A stretch of 64,000 nt of DNA from Ptiloglossa arizonensis (taxonomy: Eukaryota; Arthropoda; Insecta; Hymenoptera; Colletidae). Position 1 is the first letter of the stretch; every line of letters starts with the position of its first letter. Below, one piece after another: positions 25,401 to 38,900 of this stretch. The notes beneath the pieces were generated by a model. It had not been told where the DNA came from. It did no database searches and was given only the letters and a program-made list of their open reading frames with translations. Position numbers and translations under genes: made by a program. The stretch is from positions 186,001 to 250,000 of the forward strand of contig NW_027478959.1 of the NCBI RefSeq assembly GCF_051014685.1. Reading direction: 5' to 3'.

Positions 25401-28400
25401 CAGTTCTGATGCTCGAAACGAATAACTGGAACGGCCTAGTGGAAAACTACACATACCGCTGTAATCGGGCGAGTCTCTACTTTCAGATGCAACAGAAATT
25501 TTGCGGATTGGTCAATCCGTTCGCGAGATATGGCAGTTTGGAGATAAGAAACGCTTGAGAAACTCAAAATTTTCGCAGTTCTGATGGTCGAAACGAATGA
25601 CTAGAACGGCCTAGGGGAGAAGAACGCATACCGTTGTAATCGGGCGAGTTTCTACTTTCAGATGCAACAGAAATTTTGCGGATTGGTCTATCCGTTCGCG
25701 AGATATGGCAGTTTGGAGATAAGAAACGCTTGAGAAACTCAAAATTTTCGCAGTTCTGATGCTCGAAACGAATGACTAGGACGGCCTCGGGGAGAAGTAC
25801 GCATACCGTTGTAATCGGGCGAGTTTCTACTTTCAAATGCAACAGAAATTTTGCGGATTGGTCAATCCGTTCGCGAGATATGGCCGTCTGGATGTAAGAC
25901 ACGCTTGAGAAACTCAAAATTTTCGCAGTTCTGATGCTCGAAACGAATAACTAGAACGGCCTAGGGGAAAAGTACGCATTCCGTTGTAATCGGGCGAGTT
26001 TCCACTTTCAGATGCAATAGAAATTTTGCGGATTGGTCAATCCGTTCGCGAGATATGGCAGTTAGGAGGTAAGAAACGCTTGAGAAACTCAAAATTTTCG
26101 CAGTTCTGATGCTCGAAACGAGTAACTAGAACGGCCTACGGGAAAAGTACGCATTCCGTTGTAATCGGGCGAGTTTCTACTTTCAGATGCTACAGAAATT
26201 TTGCGGATTAGTCAATCCGTTCGCGAGATATGGCAGTTTGGATGTAAGAAACGCTTGAGAAACTCAAAATTTTCGCCGTTCTGATGCTCGAAACGAATAA
26301 CTAGAACGGCCTAGGGGAAAAGTACGCATACCGTTGTAATCGGGCGAGTTTCTACTTTCAGATGCAACAGAAATTTTGCGGATTGGTCAATCCGTTCGCG
26401 AGATATGGCAGTTTGGAGGTAAGAAACGCTTGAGAAACTCAAAATTTGCGCAGTTCTGATGCTCGAAACGAATAACTAGAACGGCCTACGGGAAAACTAC
26501 AACTACCGTTGTAATCGGGCGAGTTTCCACTTTCAGATGCAACAGAAATTTTGCGGATTGATCAATCCGTTCGCGAGATATGGCAGTTTGGAGATAAGAA
26601 ACGCTTGAGAAACTCAAAATTTTCGCAGTTCTGATGCTCGAAACGAGTAACTAGAACGGCCTACGGGAAAAGTACGCATTCCGTTGTAATCGGGCGAGTT
26701 TCTACTTTCAGATGCAACAGAAATTTTGCGGATTAGTCAATCCGTTCGCGAGATATGGCAGTTAGGAGGTAAGAAACGCTTGAGAAACTCAAAATTTTCG
26801 CAGTTCTGATGCTCGAAACGAGTAACTAGAACGGCCTACGGGAAAAGTACGCATTCCGTTGTAATCGGGCGAGTTTCTACTTTCAGATGCTACAGAAATT
26901 TTGCGGATTAGTCAATCCGTTCGCGAGATATGGCAGTTTGGATGTAAGAAACGCTTGAGAAACTCAAAATTTTCGCCGTTCTGATGCTCGAAACGAATAA
27001 CTAGAACGGCCTAGGGGAAAAGTACGCATACCGTTGTAATCGGGCGAGTTTCTACTTTCAGATGCAACAGAAATTTTGCGGATTGGTCAATCCGTTCGCG
27101 AGATATGGCAGTTTGGAGGTAAGAAACGCTTGAGAAACTCAAAATTTGCGCAGTTCTGATGCTCGAAACGAATAACTAGAACGGCCTACGGGAAAACTAC
27201 AACTACCGTTGTAATCGGGCGAGTTTCCACTTTCAGATGCAACAGAAATTTTGCGGATTGATCAATCCGTTCGCGAGATATGGCAGTTTGGAGATAAGAA
27301 ACGCTTGAGAAACTCAAAATTTTCGCAGTTCTGATGCTCGAAACGAGTAACTAGAACGGCCTACGGGAAAAGTACGCATTCCGTTGTAATCGGGCGAGTT
27401 TCTACTTTCAGATGCAACAGAAATTTTGCGGATTAGTCAATCCGTTCGCGAGATATGGCAGTTTGGATGTAAGAAACGCTTGAGAAACTCAAAATTTTCG
27501 CAGTTCTGATGCTCGAAACGAGTAACTAGAACGGCCTAGGGGAAAAGTACGCATACCGTTGTAATCGGGCGAGTTTCTACTTTCAGATGCAACAGAGATT
27601 TTGCGGATTAGTCAATCCGTTCGCGAGATATAGCAGTTTGGAGGTAAGAAACGCTTGAGAAACTCAAAATTTTCGCCGTTCTGATGCTCGAAACGAATAA
27701 CTAGAACGGCCTAGGGGAAAAGTACGCATACCGTTGTAATCGGGCGAGTTTCTACTTTCAGATGCAACAGAAATTTTGCGGATTGGTCAATCCGTTCGCG
27801 AGATATGGCAGTTTGGAGGTAAGAAACGCTTGAGAAACTCAAAATTTGCGCAGTTCTGATGCTCGAAACGAATAACTAGAACGGCCTAGGGGAAAACTAC
27901 ACATACCGCTGTAATCGGGCGAGTCTCTACTTTCAGATGCAACAGAAATTTTGCGGATAGGTCAATCCGTTCGCGAGATATGGCAGTTAGGAGGTAAGAA
28001 ACGCTTGAGAAACTCAAAATTTTCGCAGTTCTGATGCTCGAAACGAGTAACTAGAACGGCCTACGGGAAAAGTACGCATTCCGTTGTAATCGGGCGAGTT
28101 TCTACTTTCAGATGCAACAGAAATTTTGCGGATTAGTCAATCCGTTCGCGAGATATGGCAGTTTGGATGTAAGAAACGCTTGAGAAACTCAAAATTTTCG
28201 CCGTTCTGATGCTCGAAACGAATAACTAGAACGGCCTAGGGGAAAAGTACGCATACCGTTGTAATCGGGCGAGTTTCTACTTTCAGATGCAACAGAAATT
28301 TTGCGGATTAGTCAATCCGTTCGCGAGATATAGCAGTTTGGAGGTAAGAAACGCTTGAGAAACTCAAAATTTTCGCCGTTCTGATGCTCGAAACGAATAA

Positions 28401-29112
28401 CTAGAACGGCCTAGGGGAAAAGTACGCATACCGTTGTAATCGGGCGAGTTTCTACTTTCAGATGCAACAGAAATTTTGCGGATTGGTCAATCCGTTCGCG
28501 AGATATGGCAGTTTGGAGGTAAGAAACGCTTGAGAAACTCAAAATTTGCGCAGTTCTGATGCTCGAAACGAATAACTAGAACGGCCTAGGGGAAAACTAC
28601 ACATACCGCTGTAATCGGGCGAGTCTCTACTTTCAGATGCAACAGAAATTTTGCGGATAGGTCAATCCGTTCGCGAGATATGGCAGTTAGGAGGTAAGAA
28701 ACGCTTGAGAAACTCAAAATTTTCGCAGTTCTGATGCTCGAAACGAGTAACTAGAACGGCCTACGGGAAAAGTACGCATTCCGTTGTAATCGGGCGAGTT
28801 TCTACTTTCAGATGCAACAGAAATTTTGCGGATTAGTCAATCCGTTCGCGAGATATGGCAGTTTGGATGTAAGAAACGCTTGAGAAACTCAAAATTTTCG
28901 CCGTTCTGATGCTCGAAACGAATAACTAGAACGGCCTAGGGGAAAAGTACGCATACCGTTGTAATCGGGCGAGTTTCTACTTTCAGATGCAACAGAAATT
29001 TTGCGGATTGGTCAATCCGTTCGCGAGATATGGCAGTTTGGAGGTAAGAAACGTTTGAGAAACACAAAATTTGCGCAGTTCTGATGCTCGAAACGAATAA
29101 CTGGAACGGCCT
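25401..29112. repeat. 21-mer HOR unit, short version of the 34-mer
   Basis: Follows 19451-25400 directly and shares its rare variants. Its 3675-bp length equals 34 minus 13 monomers. The rare AACGTTTGAG near 25376 recurs at 29051. The match ends at about 29112: the monomer there has TGGAAC but continues as TAGGGG-GTACGCATTC, a hybrid of two monomer types at the breakpoint. Confidence 0.83.
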
Positions 29113-31349
29113 AGGGGAAAAGTACGCATTCCGTTGTAATCGGGCGAGCTTCTACTTTCCGATGCAACAGAAATTTTGCGGATTAGTCAATCCGTTCGCG
29201 AGATATGGCAGTTTGGAGGTAAGAAACGCTTGAGAAACTCAAAATTTTCGCAGTTCTGATGCTCGAAACGAGTAACTAGAACGGCCTAGGGGAAAAGTGC
29301 GCATACCGTTGTAATCGGGCGAGTTTCTACTTTCAGATGCAACAGAAATTTTGCGGATCGGTCAATCCGTTCGCGAGATATGGCAGTTTGGATGTAAGAA
29401 ACGCTTGAGAAACTCAAAATTTTCGCAGTTCTGATGCTCGAAACGAATAACTGGAACGGCCTAGTGGAAAACTACACATACCGCTGTAATCGGGCGAGTC
29501 TCTACTTTCAGATGCAACAGAAATTTTGCGGATTGGTCAATCCGTTCGCGAGATATGGCAGTTTGGAGGTAAGAAACGCTTGAGAAACTCAAAATTTTCG
29601 CAGTTCTGATGCTCGAAACGAGTAACTAGAACGGCCTAGGGGAAAAGTACGCATTCCGTTGTAATCGGGCGAGTTTCTACTTTCAGATGCAACAGAAATT
29701 TTGCGGATTAGTCAATCCGTTCGCGAGATATGGCAGTTTGGATGTAAGAAACGCTTGAGAAACTCAAAATTTTCGCCGTTCTGATGCTCGAAACGAATAA
29801 CTAGAACGGCCTAGGGGAAAAGTACGCATACCGTTGTAATCGGGCGAGTTTCTACTTTCAGATGCAACAGAAATTTTGCGGATTGGTCAATCCGTTCGCG
29901 AGATATGGCAGTTTGGAGGTAAGAAACGCTTGAGAAACTCAAAATTTTCGCCGTTCTGATGCTCGAAACGAATAACTAGAACGGCCTAGGGGAAAAGTGC
30001 GCATACCGTTGTAATCGAGCGAGTTTCTACTTTCAGATGCAACAGAAATTTTGCGGATCGGTCAATCCGTTCGCGAGATATGGCAGTTTGGATGTAAGAA
30101 ACGCTTGAGAAACTCAAAATTTTCGCAGTTCTGATGCTCGAAACGAATAACTGGAACGGCCTAGTGGAAAACTACACATACCGCTGTAATCGGGCGAGTC
30201 TCTACTTTCAGATGCAACAGAAATTTTGCGGATTGGTCAATCCGTTCGCGAGATATGGCAGTTTGGAGGTAAGAAACGCTTGAGAAACTCAAAATTTTCG
30301 CAGTTCTGATGCTCGAAACGAGTAACTAGAACGGCCTAGGGGAAAAGTACGCATTCCGTTGTAATCGGGCGAGTTTCTACTTTCAGATGCAACAGAAATT
30401 TTGCGGATTAGTCAATCCGTTCGCGAGATATGGCAGTTTGGATGTAAGAAACGCTTGAGAAACACAAAATTTGCGCCGTTCTGATGCTCGAAACGAATAA
30501 CTAGAACGGCCTAGGGGAAAAGTACGCATACCGTTGTAATCGGGCGAGTTTCTACTTTCAGATGCAACAGAAATTTTGCGGATGGGTCAATCCGTTCGCG
30601 AGATATGGCAGTTTGGAGGTAAGAAACGCTTGAGAAACTCAAAATTTGCGCAGTTCTGATGCTCGAAACGAATAACTAGAACGGCCTAGGTGAAAACTAC
30701 ACATACCGCTGTAATCGGGCGAGTCTCTACTTTCAGATGCAACAGAAATTTTGCGGATTGGTCAATCCGTTCGCGAGATATGGCAGTTAGGAGGTAAGAA
30801 ACGCTTGAGAAACTCAAAATTTTCGCAGTTCTGATGCTCGAAACGAGTAACTAGAACGGCCTACGGGAAAAGTACGCATTCCGTTGTAATCAGGGGAGTT
30901 TCTACTTTCAGATGCAACAGAAATTTTGCGGATTAGTCAATCCGTTCGCGAGATATGGCAGTTTGGATGTAAGAAACGCTTGAGAAACACAAAATTTTCG
31001 CCGTTCTGATGCTCGAAACGAATAACTAGAACGGCCTAGGGGAAGAGTACGCATACCGTTGTAATCGGGCGAGTTTCTACTTTCAGATGCAACAGAAACT
31101 TTGCGGATTGGTCAATCCGTTCGCGAGATATGGCAGTTTGGAGGTAAGAAACGCTTGAGAAACACAAAATTTGCGCAGTTCTGATGCTCGAAACGAATAA
31201 CTAGAACGGCCTAGGGGAAAAGTACGCATTCCGTTGTAATCGGGCGAGCTTCTACTTTCAGATGCAACAGAAATTTTGCGGATTAGTCAATCCGTTCGCG
31301 AGATATGGCAGTTTGGAGGTAAGAAACGCTTGAGAAACTCAAAATTTGC
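29113..31349. repeat. Mosaic with a 4-mer tandem pair
   Basis: About 29272-29971 recurs at 29972-30471 (700 bp, then a partial second copy), with marker monomers at 29452 and 30152. One difference is GTAATCGAGC near 30011 against GTAATCGGGC. The rest, 30472-31349, is mixed monomer types with private changes such as GATGGGTC at 30582, CAGGGGAG at 30891 and GGAAGAGTAC at 31041. No non-satellite sequence is present. Confidence 0.72.
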
Positions 31350-33980
31350 GCAGTTCTGATGCTCGAAACGAATAACTAGAACGGCCTAGGGGAAAACTAC
31401 AACTACCGTCGTAATCGGGCGAGCTTCCACTTTCAGATGCAACAGAAATTTTGCGGATTGGTCAATCCGTTCGCGAGATATGGCAGTTTGGAGGTAAGAA
31501 ACGCTTGAGAAACTCAAAATTTTCGCAGTTCTGATGCTCGAAACGAATAACTAGAACGGCCTAGGGGAAAACTACAACTACCGTTGTAATCGGGCGAGTT
31601 TCTACTTTCAGATGCAACAGAAATTTTGCGGATCGGTCAATCCGTTCGCGAGATATGGCAGTTTGGATGTAAGAAACGCTTGAGAAACTCAAAATTTTCG
31701 CAGTTCTGATGCTCGAAACGAATAACTAGAACGGCCTAGGGGAAAACTACAACTATCGTTGTAATCGGGCGAGTTTCCACTTTCAGATGCAACAGAAATT
31801 TTGCGGATTGATCAATCCGTTCGCGAGATATGGCAGTTTGGAGATAAGAAACGCTTGAGAAACTCAAAATTTTCGCAGTTCTGATGCTCGAAACGAATAA
31901 CTAGAACGGCCTAGGGGAAAAGTGCGCATACCGTTTTCATCGGGCGAGTTTCTACTTTCAGATGCAACAGAAATTTTGCGGATTGGTCAATCCGTTCGCG
32001 AGATATGGCCGTTTGGATGTAAGACACGCTTGAGAAACTCAAAATTTTCGCAGTTCTGATGCTCGAAACGAATAACTAGAACGGCCTAGGGGAAAAGTAC
32101 GCATACCGTTGTAATCGGGCGAGTTTCTATTTTCAGATGCAACAGAAATTTTGCGGATTGGTCAATCCGTTCGCGAGATATGGCAGTTTGGATGTAAGAA
32201 ACGCTTGAGAAACTCAAAATTTTCGCAGTTCTGATGCTCGAAACGAATAACTAGAACGGCCTACGGGAAAACTACAACTACCGTTGTAATCGGGCGAGTT
32301 TCCACTTTCAGATGCAACAGAAATTTTGCGGATTGATCAATCTGTTCGCGAGATATGGCAGTTTGGATATAAGAAACGCTTGAGAAACTCAAAATTTTCG
32401 CAGTTCTGATGCTCGAAACGAGTAACTAGAACGGCCTAGGGGAAAAGTACGCACACCGTTGTAATCGGGCGAGTTTCTACTTTCAGATGCAACAGAGATT
32501 TTGCGGATTAGTCAATCCGTTCGCGAGATATAGCAGTTTGGAGGTAAGAAACGCTTGAGAAACTCAAAATTTTCGCCGTTCTGATGCTCGAAACGAATAA
32601 CTAGAACGGCCTAGGGGAAAAGTACGCATACCGTTGTAATCGGGCGAGTTTCTACTTTCAGATGCAGCAGAAATTTTGCGGATTGGTCAATCCGTTCGCG
32701 AGATATGGCAGTTTGGAGGTAAGAAACGCTTGAGAAACTCAAAATTTGCGCAGTTCTGATGCTCGAAACGAATAACTAGAACGGCCTAGGGGAAAAGTAC
32801 GCATACCGTTGTAATCGGGCGAGTTTCTACTTTCAGATGCAACAGAAATTTTGCGGATTGGTCAATCCGTTCGCGAGATATGGCTGTTTGGAGGTAAGAA
32901 ACGCTTGAGAAACACAAAATTTGCGCAGTTCTGATGCTCGAAACGAATAACTAGAACGGCCTAGGGGAAAAGTACGCATTCCGTTGTAATCGGGCGAGCT
33001 TCTACTTTCAGATGCAACAGAAATTTTGCGGATTAGTCAATCCGTTCGCGAGATATGACAGTTTGGAGGTAAGAAACGCTTGAGAAACTCAAAATTTGCG
33101 CAGTTCTGATGCTCGAAACGAATAACTAGAACGGCCAAGGGGAAAAGTACAACTACCGTTGTAATCGGGCGAGTTTCCACTTTCAGATGCAACAGAAATT
33201 TTGCGGATTGAGCAATCCGTTCGCGAGATATGGCAGTTTGGAGATAAGAAACGCTTGGGAAACTCAAAATTTTCGCAATTCTGATGCTCGAAACGAGTAA
33301 CTAGAACTGCCTAGGGGAAAAGTACGCATACCGTTGTAATCGGGCGAGTTTCTACTTTCAGATCCAACAGAGATTTTGCGGATTAGTCAATCCGTTCGCG
33401 AGATATGACAGTTTGGAGGTAAGAAACGCTTGAGAAACACAAAATTTGCGCAGTTCTGATGCTCGAAACGAATAACTAGAACGGCCTAGGGGAAAAGTGC
33501 GCACACCGTTGTAATCGGGCGAGTTTCTACTTTCAGATGCAACAGAAATTTTGCGGATCGGTCAATCCGTTCGCGAGATATGGCAGCTAGGATGTAAGAA
33601 ACGCTTGAGAAACTCAAAATTTTCGTAGTTCTGATGCTCGAAACGAATAACTAGAACGGCCTAGGGGAAAACTACAACTACCGTTGTAATCGGGCGAGTT
33701 TCCACTTTCAGATGCAACAGAAATTTTGCGGATTGATCAATCCGTTCGCGAGATATGGCAGTTTGGAGATAAGAAACGCTTGAGAAACTCAAAATTTTCG
33801 TAGTTCTGATGCTCGAAACGAATAACTAGAACGGCCTAGGGGAAAACTACAACTACCGTTGTAATCGGGCGAGTTTCCACTTTCAGATGCAACAGAAATT
33901 TTGCGGATTGATCAATCCGTTCGCGAGATACGGCAGTTTGGAGATAAGAAACGCTTGAGAAACTCAAAATTTACGCAGTT
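31350..33980. repeat. 15-mer block P (about 2625 bp)
   Basis: Block P recurs from 33975 in shortened form. The shift is 2625 bp at CCGTCG (31406 and 34031), 2275 bp at GCACAC (32451 and 34726) and AGCAGAAA (32666 and 34941), and 1925 bp at CTTGGGAAAC (33254 and 35179) and ACTGCC (33306 and 35231). The step from 15 to 13 to 11 monomers shows that one copy gained or lost two separate pairs of monomers. Confidence 0.8.
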
Positions 33981-35945
33981 CTGATGCTCGAAACGAATAA
34001 CTAGAACGGCCTAGGGGAAAACTACAACTACCGTCGTAATCGGGCGAGTTTCCACTTTCAGATGCAACAGAAATTTTGCGGATTGGTCAATCCGTTCGCG
34101 AGATATGGCAGTTTGGAGGTAAGAAACGCTTGAGAAACTCAAAATTTTCGCAGTTCTGATGCTCGAAACGAATAACTAGAACGGCCTAGGGGAAAACTAC
34201 AACTACCGTTGTAATCGGGCGAGTTTCTACTTTCAGATGCAACAGAAATTTTGCGGATCGGTCAATCCGTTCGCGAGATATGGCAGTTTGGATGTAAGAA
34301 ACGCTTGAGAAACTCAAAATTTTCGCAGTTCTGATGCTCGAAACGAATAACTAGAACGGCCTAGGGGAAAACTGCAACTATCGTTGTAATCGGGCGAGTT
34401 TCCACTTTCAGATGCAACAGAAATTTTGCGGATTGATCAATCCGTTCGCGAGATATGGCAGTTTGGAGATAAGAAACGCTTGAGAAACTCAAAATTTTCG
34501 CAGTTCTGATGCTCGAAACGAATAACTAGAACGGCCTAGGGGAAAAGTGCGCATACCGTTTTCATCGGGCGAGTTTCTACTTTCAGATGCAACAGAAATT
34601 TTGCGGATTGGTCAATCCGTTCGCGAGATATGGCCGTTTGGATGTAAGACACGCTTGAGAAACTCAAAATTTTCGCAGTTCTGATGCTCGAAACGAGTAA
34701 CTAGAACGGCCTAGGGGAAAAGTACGCACACCGTTGTAATCGGGCGAGTTTCTACTTTCAGATGCAACAGAGATTTTGCGGATTAGTCAATCCGTTCGCG
34801 AGATATAGCAGTTTGGAGGTAAGAAACGCTTGAGAAACTCAAAATTTTCGCCGTTCTGATGCTCGAAACGAATAACTAGAACGGCCTAGGGGAAAAGTAC
34901 GCATACCGTTGTAATCGGGCGAGTTTCTACTTTCAGATGCAGCAGAAATTTTGCGGATTGGTCAATCCGTTCGCGAGATATGGCAGTTTGGAGGTAAGAA
35001 ACGCTTGAGAAACTCAAAATTTTCGCAGTTCTGATGCTCGAAACGAATAACTAGAACGGCCAAGGGGAAAAGTACAACTACCGTTGTAATCGGGCGAGTT
35101 TCCACTTTCAGATGCAACAGAAATTTTGCGGATTGAGCAATCCGTTCGCGAGATATGGCAGTTTGGAGATAAGAAACGCTTGGGAAACTCAAAATTTTCG
35201 CAATTCTGATGCTCGAAACGAGTAACTAGAACTGCCTAGGGGAAAAGTACGCATACCGTTGTAATCGGGCGAGTTTCTACTTTCAGATCCAACAGAGATT
35301 TTGCGGATTAGTCAATCCGTTCGCGAGATATGACAGTTTGGAGGTAAGAAACGCTTGAGAAACACAAAATTTGCGCAGTTCTGATGCTCGAAACGAATAA
35401 CTAGAACGGCCTAGGGGAAAAGTGCGCACACCGTTGTAATCGGGCGAGTTTCTACTTTCAGATGCAACAGAAATTTTGCGGATCGGTCAATCCGTTCGCG
35501 AGATATGGCAGCTAGGATGTAAGAAACGCTTGAGAAACTCAAAATTTTCGTAGTTCTGATGCTCGAAACGAATAACTAGAACGGCCTAGGGGAAAACTAC
35601 AACTACCGTTGTAATCGGGCGAGTTTCCACTTTCAGATGCAACAGAAATTTTGCGGATTGATCAATCCGTTCGCGAGATATGGCAGTTTGGAGATAAGAA
35701 ACGCTTGAGAAACTCAAAATTTTCGTAGTTCTGATGCTCGAAACGAATAACTAGAACGGCCTAGGGGAAAACTACAACTACCGTTGTAATCGGGCGAGTT
35801 TCCACTTTCAGATGCAACAGAAATTTTGCGGATTGATCAATCCGTTCGCGAGATATGGCAGTTTGGAGATAAGAAACGCTTGAGAAACTCAAAATTTACG
35901 CAGTTCTGATGCTCGAAACGAATAACTAGAACGGCCTAGGGGAAA
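33975..35945. repeat. Shortened version of block P (about 11 monomers)
   Basis: Relative to block P it lacks about 32041-32390 and about 32740-33090, 350 bp each, exactly two monomers. Shared private variants such as GGCCAAGGGG (33134 and 35059), GATCCAACAG (about 33361 and 35286) and GCAGCTAGGATG establish the correspondence. From about 35171 it is also the left part of the next 24-mer unit. One monomer has TTCGC where P has TGCGC, so the second breakpoint lies near there. Confidence 0.77.
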
Positions 35946-38900
35946 AGTGCGCATACCGTTGTCATCGGGCGAGTTTCTACTTTCAGATGCAAAAAAAATT
36001 TTGCGGATCGGTCAATCCGTTCGCGAGATATGGCAGTTTGGATGTAAGAAACGCTTGAGAAACTCAAAATTTTCGCAGTTCTGATGCTCGAAACGAATAA
36101 CTGGAACGGCCTAGTGGAAAACTACACATACCGCTGTAATCGGGCGAGTCTCTACTTTCAGATGCAACAGAAATTTTGCGGATTGGTCAATCCGTTCGCG
36201 AGATATGGCAGTTTGGAGGTAAGAAACGCTTGAGAAACTCAAAATTTTCGCAGTTCTGATGGTCGAAACGAATGACTAGAACGGCCTAGGGGAGAAGAAC
36301 GCATGCCGTTGTAATCGGGCGAGTTTCTGCTTTCAGATGCAACAGAAATTTTGCGGATTGGTCAATCCGTTCGCGAGATATGGCAGTTCGGAGATAAGAA
36401 ACGCTTGAGAAACTCAAAATTTTCGCAGTTCTGATGCTCGAAACGAATGACTAGGACGGCCTCGGGGAGAAGTACGCATACCGTTGTAATCGGGCGAGTT
36501 TCTACTTTCAGATGCAACAGAAATTTTGCGGATTGGTCAATCCGTTCGTGAGATATGGCAGTTTGGAGGTAAGAAACGCTTGAGAAACTCAAAGTTTTCG
36601 CCGTTCTGATGCTCGAAACGAATAACTAGAACGGCCTAGGGGAAAAGTACGCATACCGTTGTAATCGGGCGAGTTTCTACTTTCAGATGCAACAGAAATT
36701 TTGCGGATTGGTCAATCCGTTCGCGAGATATGGCAGTTTGGAGGTAAGAAACGCTTGAGAAACACAAAATTTGCGCAGTTCTGATGCTCGAAACGAATAA
36801 CTAGAACGGCCTAGGGGAAAACTACAACTACCGTTGTAATCGGGCGAGTTCCTACTTTCAGATGCAACAGAAATTTTGCGGATCGGTCAATCCGTTCGCG
36901 AGATATGGCAGTTTGGATGTAAGAAACGCTTGAGAAACTCAAAATTTTCGCAGTTCTGATGCTCGAAACGAATAACTGGAACGGCCTAGTGGAAAACTAC
37001 ACATACCGCTGTAATCGGGCGAGTCTCTACTTTCAGATGCAACAGAAATTTTGCGGATTGGTCAATCCGTTCGCGAGATATGGCAGTTTGGAGGTAAGAA
37101 ACGCTTGAGAAACTCAAAATTTTCGCAGTTCTGATGGTCGAAACGAATGACTAGAACGGCCTAGGGGAGAAGAACGCATGCCGTTGTAATCGGGCGAGTT
37201 TCTGCTTTCAGATGCAACAGAAATTTTGCGTTTTGGTCAATCCGTTCGCGAGATATGGCAGTTTGGAGATAAGAAACGCTTGAGAAACTCAAAATTTTCG
37301 CAGTTGTGATGCTCGAAACGAATGACTAGGACGGCCTCGGGGAGAAGTACGCATACCGTTGTAATCGGGCGAGTTTCTACTTTCAGATGCAACAGAAATT
37401 TTGCGGATTGGTCAATCCGTTCGTGAGATATGGCAGTTTGGATGTAAGAAACGCTTGAGAAACTCAAAATTTTCGCCGTTCTGATGCTCGAAACGAATAA
37501 CTAGAACGGCCTAGGGGAAAAGTACGCATACCGTTGTAATCGGGCGAGTTTCTACTTTCAGATGCAACAGAAATTTTGCGGATTGGTCAATCCGTTCGCG
37601 AGATATGGCAGTTTGGAGGTAAGAAACGCTTGAGAAACACAAAATTTGCGCAGTTCTGATGCTCGAAACGAATAACTAGAACGGCCTAGTGGAAAACTAC
37701 AACTACCGTTGTAATCGGGCGAGTTTCTACTTTCAGATGCAACAGAAATTTTGCGGATTGGTCAATCCGTTCGTGAGATATGGCAGTTTGGATGTAAGAA
37801 ACGCTTGAGAAACTCAAAATTTTCGCCGTTCTGATGCTCGAAACGAATAACTAGAACGGCCTAGGGGAAAAGTACGCATACCGTTGTAATCGGGCGAGTT
37901 TCTACTTTCAGATGCAACAGAAATTTTGCGGATTGGTCAATCCGTTCGCGAGATATGGCAGTTTGGAGATAAGAAACGCTTGAGAAACTCAAAATTTTCG
38001 CAGTTCTGATGCTCGAAACGAATGACTAGGACGGCCTCGGGTAGAAGTACGCATACCGTTGTAATCGGGCGAGTTTCTACTTTCAGATGCAACAGAAATT
38101 TTGCGGATTGGTCAATCCGTTCGTGAGATATGGCAGTTTGGATGTAAGAAACGCTTGAGAAACTCAAAATTTTCGCCGTTCTGATGCTCGAAACGAATAA
38201 CTAGAACGGCCTAGGGGAAAAGTACGCATACCGTTGTAATCGGGCGAGTTTCTACTTTCAGATGCAACAGAAATTTTGCGGATTGGTCAATCCGTTCGCG
38301 AGATATGGCAGTTTGGAGGTAAGAAACGCTTGAGAAACACAAAATTTGCGCAGTTCTGATGCTCGAAACGAATAACTAGAACGGCCTAGTGGAAAACTAC
38401 AACTACCGTTGTAATCGGGCGAGTTTCTACTTTCAGATGCAACAGAAATTTTGCGGATCGGTCAATCCGTTCGCGAGATATGGCAGTTTGGATGTAAGAA
38501 ACGCTTGAGAAACTCAAAATTTTCGCAGTTCTGATGCTCGAAACGAATAACTGGAACGGCCTAGTGGAAAACTACACATACCGCTGTAATCGGGCGAGTC
38601 TCTACTTTCAGATGCAACAGAAATTTTGCGGATTGGTCAATCCGTTCGCGAGATATGGCAGTTTGGAGATAAGAAACGCTTGAGAAACTCAAAATTTTCG
38701 CAGTTCTAATGGTCGAAACGAATGACTAGAACGGCCTAGGGGAGAAGAACGCATACCGTTGTAATCGGGCGAGTTTCTACTTTCAGATGCAACAGAAATT
38801 TTGGGGATTGGTCAATCCGTTCGCGAGATATGGCAGTTTGGAGATAAGAAACGCTTGAGAAACTCAAAATTTTCGCAGTTCTGATGCTCGAAACGAATAA

